Notes: generated by a model from the letters alone, not told the origin. Counted from the stretch's first letter, positions 18,598 through 27,240 are shown. The stretch is 64,000 nucleotides of DNA from Micrococcales bacterium (GCA_016719135.1 JADKAV010000009.1:84128-148127); one strand, 5' to 3'. Numbers and translations: made by a program.

Positions 18598-18716
18598 AGG
18601 CGTTGGAGTTGCGTACAGCGGTTGGACAACGGCACTGGCGTTGGACATCCACGGGCGGTCTATCTCTCACCGATGTACCGATCTCCAACGCATGTACTTA
18701 AGTCTCACGCGTGGGA
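18598..18716. repeat. Inverted 19-bp iteron element, copy 3
   Basis: GTTGGA units start at 18602, 18621 and 18640, then inverted TCCAAC at 18683 and a degenerate last unit (GTCTCACGCGTGG). It shares GTTGGACATCCACGGGC and GTACCGATCTCCAACG with copy 2. It lies 38 bases after the lycopene cyclase stop and about 40 bases before the next ABC gene, so it may carry that gene's control region. Confidence 0.75.
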
Positions 18717-18755
18717 GACCGGACGGTCCTCTCAGTCAGTTGCAACAATGAAGCA

Positions 18756-19718
18756 GTGAACGGCGCTCCCAACCTCGCAGCCCGCCCGCGCTTCGATCCC
18801 GCGGATGGGGCGGTCGACGTGACCGGTCTGACGAAGACCTTCGGCGCGCTCAAGGCTGTCGATGACCTGACCTTCACCGTCACGCCCGGACGGGTGACCG
18901 GATTCCTGGGACCCAACGGGGCGGGCAAGACGACCACCTTGCGCCTGTTGCTGGGTTTGGCGACACCCGATGCCGGCTCGGTCACGATCGGCGGGATTCC
19001 GTACGGGCAGCGCCCCCGCCCGGCACGCCACGTAGGGGCAGCGCTGGAGGCGGCCAGTTTCCACCCGGGCCGTTCGGCACGTGATCATCTGCGGGTTTAC
19101 GCACCCGAGGTCGGTGTCCCGGAGTCCCGCTGCGACGAGGTGCTCGCGATGGTGGGACTCGCCGACGCCGCAGACCGGCGGGTGGGCGGATTCTCGATGG
19201 GAATGCGGCAACGGCTGGCGCTGGCCACGACACTGCTGGGCGATCCGCAGGTCATGTTGCTCGACGAACCCGCGAACGGCCTTGATCCGGAAGGAATCGC
19301 CTGGCTGCGGCAGTTCCTGCGCTACTTGGCAGGGGAGGGTCGCACCGTTCTGGTGTCCTCGCATGTGCTGTCCGAGGTGGAACAGACGGTCGATGACGTG
19401 GTGATCATCGCCAAGGGCAGGCTGGTGCATGCCTCGTCGCTGCAGCAGCTGGAAGCCATGGCCAGGCCTGCGGTCAAGATCGTGTCCCCGGACACCGACG
19501 GGCTGACCAGGCTCGTCCGGGAAGCCGGGTGGGAACCGAGCACCCGCTTTGATGCCGCCGGCGTCGCGGTGGTCTACGACCGCCACCCCCGGGAGGTCGG
19601 TGCGGCAGCGTTCCGGCACGGACTCGAACTGTACGAACTGTCGCCAGCCGGCACGAGTCTGGAATCCCTCTTCTTCAGCTTGACGACGTCGCCGCGGCAA
19701 CCGGAAGCAGTCCGATGA
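18756..19718 (+). CDS. ABC exporter ATP-binding protein
   Basis: This is a 320-residue ABC-2-type ATPase. Walker A is GFLGPNGAGKTTTL, the signature is GFSMGMRQRLAL (FSMGM in place of LSGGQ, common in this subgroup), Walker B is VMLLDEPANGLDPEG, and the H-loop is VLVSSHVLSEVEQ. The protein resembles BcrA-like bacitracin or lantibiotic exporters. GTG 18756 is taken as the start; GTG 18711 would add 15 residues and overlap the repeat. It overlaps the permease start by four bases. Confidence 0.85.
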   Translation: MNGAPNLAARPRFDPADGAVDVTGLTKTFGALKAVDDLTFTVTPGRVTGFLGPNGAGKTTTLRLLLGLATPDAGSVTIGGIPYGQRPRPARHVGAALEAASFHPGRSARDHLRVYAPEVGVPESRCDEVLAMVGLADAADRRVGGFSMGMRQRLALATTLLGDPQVMLLDEPANGLDPEGIAWLRQFLRYLAGEGRTVLVSSHVLSEVEQTVDDVVIIAKGRLVHASSLQQLEAMARPAVKIVSPDTDGLTRLVREAGWEPSTRFDAAGVAVVYDRHPREVGAAAFRHGLELYELSPAGTSLESLFFSLTTSPRQPEAVR

Positions 19719-20536
19719 TCGCCGCCCTTCGCACCGAGGTGCGCAAGATCACGACGACCCGCGCCTGGTGGATCAACGCCTCAGTGATGTTCGCCTACAT
19801 GGTGGTGATGGCTGGGATCATGGCCGCCTCATTCGCCGTGAGCCGGCGGGCCGCCGACGAAGCGGGTGTGGCGCCGGGGTCGGACTCGTTCGTCCTGGAC
19901 CCGCAGTCGACGGCATCGTCGGTCTACACGTTGGCAGTGGCGTTGGGCTACATATTCCCGGCCGTGCTCGGAGCTCTTGTGGTGACCACCGAATTCCGGC
20001 ACCGCACCATAACCCCCACCCTGCTGGCCGAACCACGCAGGACGAGGGTCTTGGCGGCCAAGCTCCTCGCAGTGCTTCCATTCGCTCTCGTCGTGGCATT
20101 GGCCGGGGTGTTGGGCACGGTGCTCGGCGGGGCCGTGACCCTCGCTGCCCTGGGCGAACCCACGTTCCTTGCCGACCCACAGATCCAGCGCACCATCGCG
20201 TTGTCGGTGGTGGCGCTGGTCGTGTGGTCCCTCGTCGGGGTCGGGTTCGGCTCGGTGCTGACCAACCAGGTCGCAGCGATCGTCGTCCTGCTGGTGTTCA
20301 CGCAGTTCGTCGAGCCCCTGCTGCGGATCCTGCTGGCCCAGTTCGACGCCACGGAGATGATCTCGAAGTTCCTGCCCGGCGCGGCGGGCGAGGCGATCGC
20401 CGGTTCGAGTCTGTACGTCAGTTCCGGGCTCGCCGAACTACTTGCTCCCTGGCAGGGCGTACTGGTCCTGCTGGCCTACGCGGTGGTGTTCACAGCGATC
20501 GGACGACTCACCACCTTCCGCCGCGACATCGGCTGA
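19715..20536 (+). CDS. ABC-2 exporter permease
   Basis: This is a 273-residue, six-helix permease. It opens MIAALRTEVRKITTTRAWWI, an amphipathic coupling helix. It then has helices around VMFAYMVVMAGIMAASF, TLAVALGYIFPAVLGALVV, AVLPFALVVALAGVLGTVLG, VVALVVWSLVGVGFGSVL and VLVLLAYAVVFTAIGRL, ending in TTFRRDIG. TTEFRHRTITPTLL is the conserved cytoplasmic loop of this family. ATG 19715 overlaps the ATPase stop, so the two are translationally coupled. The transported compound is unknown. Confidence 0.87.
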   Translation: MIAALRTEVRKITTTRAWWINASVMFAYMVVMAGIMAASFAVSRRAADEAGVAPGSDSFVLDPQSTASSVYTLAVALGYIFPAVLGALVVTTEFRHRTITPTLLAEPRRTRVLAAKLLAVLPFALVVALAGVLGTVLGGAVTLAALGEPTFLADPQIQRTIALSVVALVVWSLVGVGFGSVLTNQVAAIVVLLVFTQFVEPLLRILLAQFDATEMISKFLPGAAGEAIAGSSLYVSSGLAELLAPWQGVLVLLAYAVVFTAIGRLTTFRRDIG

Positions 20537-20676
20537 GGTGTCCGGCCGCGTTCCGACAGGGGATGCCGGGACCGACTGAGTTGGTGGTGGGCGAAACCTC
20601 AGGCACTTCGCAAGACAGATCTCGGCCCCGGTTTCAGCTTCGCACGCGCCGCCCATCACGTGGCTACGCTGGCGGG

Positions 20677-21402
20677 GTGAACACGCCACGACTGCTCGTG
20701 ATCCAGCACGACCTCGATGACGCGCTCAACGAACTGGCACCGCCGATCATCGTTGCCGGGTTGCAGGTGGACACATGGTGCACCTGGCATGACGAGCAGT
20801 CGCCCTGGCCGTTGGACGAGTTCGCAGGAGTGGTGTCGATGGGAGCGTTGGCCAGCGTGACGAACGAAACCTCGGTGCCCTGGATACGCAATGAGCTCGA
20901 ACTGTTGAGTCGGGCGCTTGAACGCGGTGTGCCCATCCTGGGGGTGTGCTTCGGTTCGCAGTCGCTCGCACGAGCAGCCGGGGGTCAGGTCCGTAAATCG
21001 CCCCTGACAGAGATCGGATGGCATGACGTCACCATGACGTCGCACGCCGAAACCGATCCGGTGCTGGGGTCGCTCGGTAAAGAGTTCCCCGCATTCCAGT
21101 GGCACTACGACACCTTCGATCTGCCGCCCGATGCCACTGTGCTCGCGACCGCTGGCGACCTGATCGAGGCCTACCGGGTGGGCGATTCGGCGTGGGGGGT
21201 CCAGTTCCACATCGAAGCGAATCCGTCGGTTGTCTATGGATGGCTCGGTACGTACCGTGACGCCATAGACGAGGAAGGCATTGACGTCGATGAACTTCGC
21301 GCAGCCACCGAGCGCAACTGGATCGAGTACAAGCGTCGCAGCTGGGAGGTCGGAGCCGCCTTTGCCACGATGGTCGTAAAGGCCGCCACGTCCAGGCGAT
21401 GA
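20677..21402 (+). CDS. Class I glutamine amidotransferase-like protein
   Basis: This 241-residue GATase1 protein resembles the GuaA amidotransferase domain. The nucleophile elbow is PILGVCFGSQSLARAAGG, and the His-Glu part of the triad is in AWGVQFHIEA. Stand-alone proteins of this type supply ammonia from glutamine or act as gamma-glutamyl hydrolases. The start is GTG 20677. The stop overlaps the arr start (ATGA), so these two genes are co-translated, an unusual partnership. Confidence 0.82.
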   Translation: MNTPRLLVIQHDLDDALNELAPPIIVAGLQVDTWCTWHDEQSPWPLDEFAGVVSMGALASVTNETSVPWIRNELELLSRALERGVPILGVCFGSQSLARAAGGQVRKSPLTEIGWHDVTMTSHAETDPVLGSLGKEFPAFQWHYDTFDLPPDATVLATAGDLIEAYRVGDSAWGVQFHIEANPSVVYGWLGTYRDAIDEEGIDVDELRAATERNWIEYKRRSWEVGAAFATMVVKAATSRR

Positions 21403-21899
21403 CACCCGTGACGCATTCTGAGGCAGGAGGTTTGGAGATCGACGATTCACAGGACCAGCACACGCCAATCACCTACGACAATTGTCACGAGGTGGCCGGC
21501 CCGTTCTACCACGGCACGAAGTCTGCCCTCGACGACGGCACCGAGCTTGTCCCGGGCTACACGTCCAACTTCCAGCAGGGACGAGTGTCGAACAACATCT
21601 ACTTCACGACGCTGGTGGAAACCGCTGCCTGGGGAGCGCAGTTGGCAGCCGCGCTGGAGGGCAGTCCCGAGCGCGGTCACATCTACATCGTCGAACCCAT
21701 GGGCCCGTTCGAGGACGACCCGAATGTGACCAACAAGCGGTTTGCGGGCAACCCCACCAGGTCCTACCGCACCCGCCACGCGCTGCGTGTCATCGCCGAG
21801 TTGGAGGAATGGCAGGGTCATTCGCCCGAAGCGTTGCAGGGCATGCTGGACGGCCTTGCGCGGCTTCGTGAACAAGGGCTCGACGTCATCGAAGATTGA
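21399..21899 (+). CDS. arr: NAD+-rifamycin ADP-ribosyltransferase
   Basis: Arr inactivates rifamycins by moving ADP-ribose from NAD+ to the ansa-chain hydroxyl. The 166-residue protein has the full family core: GPFYHGTKS (catalytic His38), NNIYFTTL (Tyr68), IYIVEPMGPFEDDPNVT (Asp 105/106), then NKRFAGNPTRSYRT. An N-terminal extension of about 20 residues precedes the usual start. The remaining 60 residues match family order and the C-terminal LEEWQGHSPEALQ. Such chromosomal copies are common in soil and water actinobacteria and need not mark a clinical element. It overlaps the amidotransferase gene by four bases. Confidence 0.9.
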   Translation: MTPVTHSEAGGLEIDDSQDQHTPITYDNCHEVAGPFYHGTKSALDDGTELVPGYTSNFQQGRVSNNIYFTTLVETAAWGAQLAAALEGSPERGHIYIVEPMGPFEDDPNVTNKRFAGNPTRSYRTRHALRVIAELEEWQGHSPEALQGMLDGLARLREQGLDVIED

Positions 21900-21937
21900 T
21901 GGATTCACGCAGTTGTCGAGTTGCGTCAAAGGGGTGA

Positions 21938-22599
21938 CGCAGGACGCTCGCCTGGCTGTCGTCGTGGAGGATCTTCTACTGGGGCTGGTGGATGAGCTGG
22001 ACGCCGTTCGTCGGCATGTTCATCGCGCGCATCTCAAGAGGCAGGACGATCCGCGAGTTCGTGCTCGGTGTCCTGGTGGCTCCCACTCTGGTGTCGACGC
22101 TGTGGTTCACGGTGTTCGGCGAGAGCGCGATCCTACGGCAACTGCTCACCGGAGACATGGCCTCAGAAAGGGTCGTCGACACGAGCACCTCGTTGTTCAT
22201 CCTGCTCGACGGCCTGCCGTGGTCGACGCTGACCTCGCTGGCGGCAGTGCTGTCTTGATCGCATTGCAGACTGCTGCCATCGTGACGGCCATCCCGGCTT
22301 CTATCGTGATGGGGGTGGCCGCCATCTCGCTGCTGCGCGCATTCCGCTTCGAGGTGGCTACGACTGCGAACTACTTGCGCATCGTCGGGAGCTCTGATGC
22401 CATCCCGCTTGAGGTTGGGCGCGTGGTGGCTGACGGACAGCCCGGTGAAGACCCCGCCATGGTTGTTGCTTTTCACAGCCTGCGACCGACGTCCGTCGAA
22501 GTCGACGAAAACACCAGCACCGTGCAGCTCGTACCCGAGCCGTACGGGGTGGATCCACTGCGAGCTAACGGAAACGGCACCGCGAACGGGGTCGATTGA
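21938..22599 (+). pseudogene. BCCT-family transporter relic
   Basis: These are remains of a betaine/carnitine/choline transporter. From 21941 one frame reads TLAWLSSWRIFYWGWWMSWT, PFVGMFIARISRGRTIREFV and LWFTVFGESAI, the conserved central BCCT helices. It ends at a TGA at 22256-22258. The C-terminal helix then appears in another frame (LIALQTAAIVTAIPASIVMG, from 22255), running to a stop at 22599. The N-terminal two thirds and about 70 residues between the two pieces are absent. It is a clear dead gene between arr and the MFS gene. Confidence 0.8.
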
Positions 22600-22636
22600 T
22601 ACGCGGCCGGGGTGTCAATGACGGGGTTCGCGGCTT

Positions 22637-23851
22637 TCACGAAGGCGCGCTGTCGTGCAGCGGGATGGTTGTTCGCTGCGGGGCCAGTCGCAGATTCAGT
22701 GTGGCCAGCAGCACCCCGAGGGTCGCGACAGCCGCACAGAACCACACAAGCCCGGTTATGCCGCCACGATCGACGGCTGCGCCGGCCAAGGCCACCATCA
22801 GTGCTTGCAGAGTGGCCAGGGCAGCGGTGAGCAGCGAGAACGTCGAGGTACGCAGGTGCGCCGGGATCGTGGTGGTGACCAGCACGTTGGCGGGCACCAG
22901 CGCCACGTAGGCCAGACCTGTGATGACCACCGCCCAAGCCGCGGCAAGGGGGTGACCCACTGCTAGGCCCACGACGGCACCGGCGAACGCGACCACGGTC
23001 AGCGCGCCGATCCAGCGGCCGGCGCGCTGATGCGTCCACTGGCCGGGGAGCATCAAAGTGATCGCCAGCGACACCCCCGCGCCCAGGGCCAGGACCACGC
23101 CGGTGGCCCCCACCGGTATTCCCGCAGAGGTGAGAACCGGAAGAGCGACCGCCTCAATGCTGGTGGCCGCGGCCACCGACACAGTGGCCAGTGCCACGAT
23201 GCCCAGCAGCCAGCGGTCGGCGGACAGGGCGGCCCAGGCGGCGAGCAGGCCTACCGGCCGTTCATCGCCATCCTCGACACTGCGTGCGCGTCCCACACCG
23301 GTCAGCAGCAGCCCGGAGGCCAGGAATGTGGCGGCGTTCACCCACAGCGCCCCGGAAACCCCCAGAACGCCGAGCAGGATCCCGCCGGCGGCATATCCGA
23401 TGATGACGGTGGCATCGGAGAGCGCGTGGGCCAACGACACCGCCGTGCCGAGAGCATCTGTGCCCGTGACATGCGGGAGCCACGCCGAGCGGTGGGATTC
23501 GAAAACCACCGACACGACCCCGGCGACACCTGCCACACCCAGGGCAAGCACAGGGGACGGACGGATGGCGACGGCAGCGAAGAAGCCGGCACGGGCGACA
23601 TCGCAGAGGATGGTGGCGCGTCTATGCGACCAGGAGGCGGTCGCCGCAGCCAGCCAAGGCCCAATCAGGGCGGCCGGAACAACCGAGACGACGAGCACCG
23701 CGGCCGACGCGAGCACCGCGCCGGTCAGGGTGTACATCAACCAGGTCAGCGCCAGCCGGGCGGCCCAGTCACCGGCCTCGGAGATGACCGAGGAGGACAA
23801 CAGAAACAGATAGGGGCGATTGGTCAGCACGAAGCGGTAGCGGGCGATCAT
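22637..23851 (-). CDS. MFS transporter
   Basis: This is a 404-residue major facilitator with twelve predicted helices. The opening RYRFVLTNRPYLFLLSSSVI SEAGDW and the central SAWLPHVTG resemble the EntS-like MFS_3 branch, which exports siderophores or drugs. ATG 23851 is followed directly by the first helix. The protein ends 38 bases beyond the BCCT relic in convergent orientation. No regulator is adjacent. The substrate is unknown. Confidence 0.82.
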   Translation of the reverse strand: MIARYRFVLTNRPYLFLLSSSVISEAGDWAARLALTWLMYTLTGAVLASAAVLVVSVVPAALIGPWLAAATASWSHRRATILCDVARAGFFAAVAIRPSPVLALGVAGVAGVVSVVFESHRSAWLPHVTGTDALGTAVSLAHALSDATVIIGYAAGGILLGVLGVSGALWVNAATFLASGLLLTGVGRARSVEDGDERPVGLLAAWAALSADRWLLGIVALATVSVAAATSIEAVALPVLTSAGIPVGATGVVLALGAGVSLAITLMLPGQWTHQRAGRWIGALTVVAFAGAVVGLAVGHPLAAAWAVVITGLAYVALVPANVLVTTTIPAHLRTSTFSLLTAALATLQALMVALAGAAVDRGGITGLVWFCAAVATLGVLLATLNLRLAPQRTTIPLHDSAPS

Positions 23852-24205
23852 GAACCGAACCGTCCTGAGACCGATCTGGCCGTCTGAGCACCCGCAGCGG
23901 CAACCGTGTCATCCTCGATCAGCCTGTTCGGCAGACGGTGAAACTGCGGCACGGCCCGACCATAGCGTGGGAACGCGCTGTGCGTTCAGTCCAAAGAGTC
24001 GACCGAAGGGACCAGATCCTGCAGTCCGGGTGTCGGGTGCTTTCACCCGGTGCCCACGGCCGCACGATCATCAGCCATGAGCATCGATGAATGCGCGCCA
24101 GGTCGCAGCTTGAACTCACCCTCCGATGCATCGCAGCAATCGCCAAGGGCTGACCCGCGAGTCGATACGCGCACGAGCGGGATGCCGCTCGGTTTGTGGG
24201 GGAAC
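23852..24205. other. Intergenic region, no gene recognised
   Basis: This 354-base stretch lies between the MFS gene start and the tRNA 3' end. Short open frames here have no ribosome site, no family resemblance and unlikely composition. No repeat of either family is present. Confidence 0.5.
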
Positions 24206-24281
24206 TGGCGCGCCCGAAGGGATTCGAACCCCTAACCTTCTGATCCGTAGTCAGATGCTCTATCCGTTGAGCTACGGGCGC
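24206..24281 (-). tRNA. tRNA-Arg (anticodon ACG)
   Basis: On the minus strand the cloverleaf starts GCGCCCGTAGCTCAACGGAT. It has an anticodon stem TCTGA/TCAGA around loop CTACGGA, giving anticodon ACG, and a TpsiC arm GGTTCGAATCC. The acceptor strands GCGCCCG/CGGGCGC pair fully, and the discriminator G is followed by an encoded CCA. A34 would be deaminated to inosine to read CGU, CGC and CGA. A TACTAT -10-like hexamer lies at 24290-24295, just upstream. Confidence 0.95.
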
Positions 24282-24337
24282 CTGTAGCCATAGTAGCCGC
24301 GGCCCGGGAAGGAAGCGCCGGGGGCGTCTATCAACCT

Positions 24338-24388
24338 GGGCGGTGTTGTTGGACAGTTCCGTGACCGGAGTGCCCAACAACGCCGCCC
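24338..24388. repeat. Hairpin repeat, GTTGTTGG family
   Basis: The left arm GGGCGGTGTTGTTGGACA and the right arm TGCCCAACAACGCCGCCC pair in 16 of 18 positions around a 15-base loop. The same hairpin occurs three times at 54255-54501. Here it follows the serine-hydrolase gene on the minus strand and could end its transcript, although no T run follows. Confidence 0.7.
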
Positions 24389-24447
24389 CCTCAACCCGTG
24401 GCCACCGCCCTCGATGCTAAGAGGGTCAGGCGTGCCCCGGGAGCTTC

Positions 24448-25656
24448 TCAGGACTGGTCGTTCAGATCCGCGGCGATGGCGCGCATCATGTTGACCGTCT
24501 CAAGCTCGTCCTGCTCAGTGCCATAGTCGCTCAGCTTCACGATCGTGGTGTCATCCTCGGGGTTGACGTAGATGTACTGGCCGTAGATCCCGATGGCCGA
24601 GAAATCCTGATCGTTGCCGGGCAAGTGCCACCATTGCGCCGAGTAGCCCCAGTCCAGGACCGAGTTCTTCGCGGGAGTCGAGATGCGGTCGATCCATTCC
24701 TTGGAGATGATCTGCTGACCGTTGGCCTCACCGTCGTCGAGCACCATCTGACCAACCCGGGCGAAGTCCATGGCCGTCGCGTTGATGCAGCAGAACGCTT
24801 TCTCCATGCCTCCCTCGCGATCCAGGTTCCAGGTCGCCGAGTCCTGCGCGCCCATCGGAGCCCAGAGGTTCTCCGCCAACTGATCGGAGATGGGCTCGCC
24901 ACCGACTTCAGCCAGGACCATGCCCAGCAGCAGCGTGTCGACGCTGCGGTAGGTCGCCTGCGAGCCCGGTTCATAGGTCAACTCGCGGTGGGCCTTGATG
25001 TACGACGGCAGGTCTTCGCTCAAGAACAGCCGGGCGGTACCTGTGAAAGGCCACAGCTCGCTGTAGTTCTCCGGGATGTCCACGCCGGATGCCATGTCCA
25101 GCAGATCCCCGATGGTCACAGTGTCGAAGTCGCCACCGGTCTTCAGCTCCGGCACGACATCGACCAGCAGGTCATCCTCGGACAGCTTGCCGGCGGCGAT
25201 GGCCTGGCCGACCTGCAGTGACACGATGGACTTGGCAACCGACCAGGACGACAACCGGGTCTCGGGGGTGACGCCCTCGGCGTACCACTCGTCGACGACC
25301 TCGCCGTTGTGAAGCACCACGAAGGCGTTGGTGTTCGTCAAGCCGAGTACCTCATTCAGCGGAAGTTCCTCGTTCTTCCACGGCACGGTCTGCGGCATTG
25401 TGACGTCCGTGTTCTGTTCGAACGTCGTGGGGTTCTGCGAGGCGGGGATCGTGCGCGAGGGCAGCAGTTCGCCCTGCTGAGACGGGGCGGTGTTCAACAG
25501 CGTCATGATGTTGTGCGGCGCTGGGACCCGCATGACCGCGGTGGCGACGTAGGCCACACCGACCAGGAGGATCAGGACGAGCCCGACGACCAGCAGTACG
25601 CGGGGCCAGCGTCGACGCTTGGGCATTACGGTTTCGGGGGTAGCGGTTTGTGGCAT
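24448..25656 (-). CDS. Membrane-anchored serine hydrolase (beta-lactamase/NylB family)
   Basis: This is a 402-residue protein. An N-terminal transmembrane anchor (RVLLVVGLVLILLVGVAYVA, about residues 19-38) precedes an extracellular class C beta-lactamase-like domain. The catalytic SxxK is in SSWSVAKSIVSL, and the Tyr motif is TYRSVDTLLLG as in 6-aminohexanoate-dimer hydrolase. Such enzymes cleave amides, esters or peptides, and antibiotic hydrolysis is not implied. ATG 25656 overlaps the tetR stop (TGATG), so it is co-expressed with its likely repressor. Upstream in-frame codons lie inside tetR and are not used. Confidence 0.85.
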   Translation of the reverse strand: MPQTATPETVMPKRRRWPRVLLVVGLVLILLVGVAYVATAVMRVPAPHNIMTLLNTAPSQQGELLPSRTIPASQNPTTFEQNTDVTMPQTVPWKNEELPLNEVLGLTNTNAFVVLHNGEVVDEWYAEGVTPETRLSSWSVAKSIVSLQVGQAIAAGKLSEDDLLVDVVPELKTGGDFDTVTIGDLLDMASGVDIPENYSELWPFTGTARLFLSEDLPSYIKAHRELTYEPGSQATYRSVDTLLLGMVLAEVGGEPISDQLAENLWAPMGAQDSATWNLDREGGMEKAFCCINATAMDFARVGQMVLDDGEANGQQIISKEWIDRISTPAKNSVLDWGYSAQWWHLPGNDQDFSAIGIYGQYIYVNPEDDTTIVKLSDYGTEQDELETVNMMRAIAADLNDQS

Positions 25657-26321
25657 CACTCTTCTCTTCCAGTTGATTTTTCGATCACGCTGTCCACGAC
25701 GGCCAGCAGGGCATTGATGAGGTTGTCGAGGATCTCGTCGTTCGTCACGACTGCGAGGTCGAAGACATGGGCCGCGATCGCCGGGTACTGCTCTGCGGGG
25801 GCGGTGGCATAGAGACCCATCCACGCCTGCTCGTCAGCGGCACGGATGTCTGCGGGGAGCAGCGCAAGAGCCGCCCGCATGCTGGCGTAGGAGAGCATCG
25901 TGTCGGCGAGCATCCTCTGATATTTCGCGACCAAGTCGTGCGGGACCCCGATCTCACGGATCGCATCGAGCGTGAATTCCACCATCGCCATCTCGCCGGG
26001 TCCTTGCAGCGTTCGACTGGCGATCTGCGACCCCACGTAGGGGTAGGCGACGAAGGTCTCGACGACGTTGCGGCCGGCGGCTCTGAGTCGTTCCCGTGGC
26101 GCCAGATTCGCCGGAACCTGCTGCAGGGCCAGCTGCATGAGCCGATCACCGACTGCCCTGAGCAGTGCGTCGCGGTCGGAGAAATGCCGCCACACGGCCG
26201 ATCTGTCGACTCCGAGTTCGTCCCCGATCACCCTGCCTGATAGCCCGTCCGGTTCGGCCCGCGCAGCAATGGCGAGCGCGGCTTCGACAAAGTCGTCCGG
26301 CGTCAAGGATCGTCTTGGCAT
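25656..26321 (-). CDS. TetR-family regulator
   Basis: This is a 221-residue repressor. The N-terminal domain has the recognition helix GRVIGDELGVDRSAVWRHF, and the C-terminal half is a ligand-binding helical bundle. It begins at ATG 26321 and its stop overlaps the start of the hydrolase gene. A perfect inverted repeat (26345-26365) lies 24 bases upstream, between this gene and the divergent DUF6325 gene, so it probably controls both directions. Confidence 0.87.
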   Translation of the reverse strand: MPRRSLTPDDFVEAALAIAARAEPDGLSGRVIGDELGVDRSAVWRHFSDRDALLRAVGDRLMQLALQQVPANLAPRERLRAAGRNVVETFVAYPYVGSQIASRTLQGPGEMAMVEFTLDAIREIGVPHDLVAKYQRMLADTMLSYASMRAALALLPADIRAADEQAWMGLYATAPAEQYPAIAAHVFDLAVVTNDEILDNLINALLAVVDSVIEKSTGREE

Positions 26322-26344
26322 CCCAGGATGCTATCACCAATGTC

Positions 26345-26365
26345 ATCACTGATGTCAACAGTGAT
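26345..26365. promoter_or_regulatory. Palindromic operator between tetR and DUF6325 gene
   Basis: ATCACTG and CAGTGAT are perfect 7-bp arms separated by ATGTCAA. A partial third arm (ATCACCAATGTC) precedes it at about 26334. The position, just upstream of the tetR start, fits an autoregulatory TetR site. Confidence 0.65.
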
Positions 26366-26433
26366 GCGAAAATTCACCTGGTGTTGCATCCATGGGTGCG
26401 ATATACCGAAGTGACAACCACGAGAGGATCCCT

Positions 26434-26874
26434 ATGGCAGACATCCCCAATCCGGACTCGGTCGGTCCGGTCGACGTTGCCGTCGTACTGTTCGAAGGCA
26501 ACCGGTTCAACGGCGAGGTCGCACCGGCCCTTGCGGAACTCCAGCAGTCGGGAACCGTGCGTATCATCGACCTCGCATTCCTGACCCGCGACGCAGATGG
26601 CAACGCCGGCTTCATCGAGGTGGAGGATGCTGAGGTGGCCGACGCATTCGCGGGTATCAGCGAATCGCAGTTGGATCTGCTCAATGACGAGGACCTGATG
26701 AGTATGGCCGAGGGGCTGGACCCCAATTCGTCGGCGATGGTTGTCGTGTGGGAGAACACTTGGGCCTCGCGCCTCGCCGCCGCGGTTCGTGGTTCCGGCG
26801 GAGAAGTGATCTCCTACCTGCGGATCCCCCGTGAAACTGTCGTAGCAGCCATCGAAGCACTGGAAGAGGAGTAG
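26434..26874 (+). CDS. DUF6325 family protein
   Basis: This is a 146-residue soluble protein. VDVAVVLFEGNRFNGEVAPA, then SGTVRIIDLAFLTRDADGN and a final RIPRETVVAAIEALEEE match the actinobacterial DUF6325 pattern. Function is unknown. ATG 26434 has GAGAGGAT upstream. It is followed after three bases by a SHOCT-domain gene, a pairing often seen for this family. The TetR operator upstream may control it. Confidence 0.78.
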   Translation: MADIPNPDSVGPVDVAVVLFEGNRFNGEVAPALAELQQSGTVRIIDLAFLTRDADGNAGFIEVEDAEVADAFAGISESQLDLLNDEDLMSMAEGLDPNSSAMVVVWENTWASRLAAAVRGSGGEVISYLRIPRETVVAAIEALEEE

Positions 26875-26877
26875 AAG

Positions 26878-27198
26878 ATGCGCAGGAGAAGAATGGGCCG
26901 CCCGGGCCTGGTTGGAACAGTCGCGCGTACTGCGGTTGTCGCAGGCACGGCGACGGCCGTCAGCCGTGGTGTGTCGAACAAGATGAGCGCGAAGGACCAG
27001 CAGGCCGCAGAGCAACAACAGGCTGCGGCCGAACAGCAGGCTGCCGCACAACAGGCCGCCGCCGCGCCGGTCGCCGAGCCTGCCCCGAGCGAGACGGACA
27101 AGTTCGAGGAACTCAAGAAGTTGGCCGAGCTCAACAAGGCAGGCATCCTGACGGACGAGGAGTTCGCGGCTGAGAAGGCCAAGATCCTCAACCCCTGA
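26878..27198 (+). CDS. SHOCT-domain protein
   Basis: This is a 106-residue protein. A basic N terminus (MRRRRMGRPGLVGTVARTAV) with a weakly hydrophobic stretch is followed by a Gln/Ala-rich, probably coiled-coil linker (residues about 38-65). A C-terminal SHOCT motif follows, KLAELNKAGILTDEEFAAEK. SHOCT modules are short oligomerisation or membrane-association helices. It is co-transcribed with the DUF6325 gene and followed by a strong hairpin terminator. Confidence 0.82.
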   Translation: MRRRRMGRPGLVGTVARTAVVAGTATAVSRGVSNKMSAKDQQAAEQQQAAAEQQAAAQQAAAAPVAEPAPSETDKFEELKKLAELNKAGILTDEEFAAEKAKILNP

Positions 27199-27206
27199 CT
27201 CTGTGG

Positions 27207-27240
27207 CGAAGCCTCGACGTCGTGTGGCGTCGAGGCTTCG
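27207..27240 (+). terminator. Rho-independent-type hairpin
   Basis: CGAAGCCTCGACG pairs perfectly with CGTCGAGGCTTCG around an 8-base loop, nine bases after the SHOCT gene stop, followed by TTGTGTT. It is a good terminator for the DUF6325-SHOCT operon. Confidence 0.8.

Noticed and set aside
18711..18755. Upstream GTG start for the ABC ATPase
   Set aside because: It would place coding sequence in the end of the repeat element, and the added residues lack family similarity.
19768..20676. Long second frame through the ABC-2 permease joined to the amidotransferase
   Set aside because: The part before GTG 20677 is a shadow of the permease gene; amidotransferase similarity begins only after 20677.
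23030..23887. Gly/Arg-rich plus-strand frame of 285 residues
   Set aside because: Antisense to a clear twelve-helix MFS transporter.
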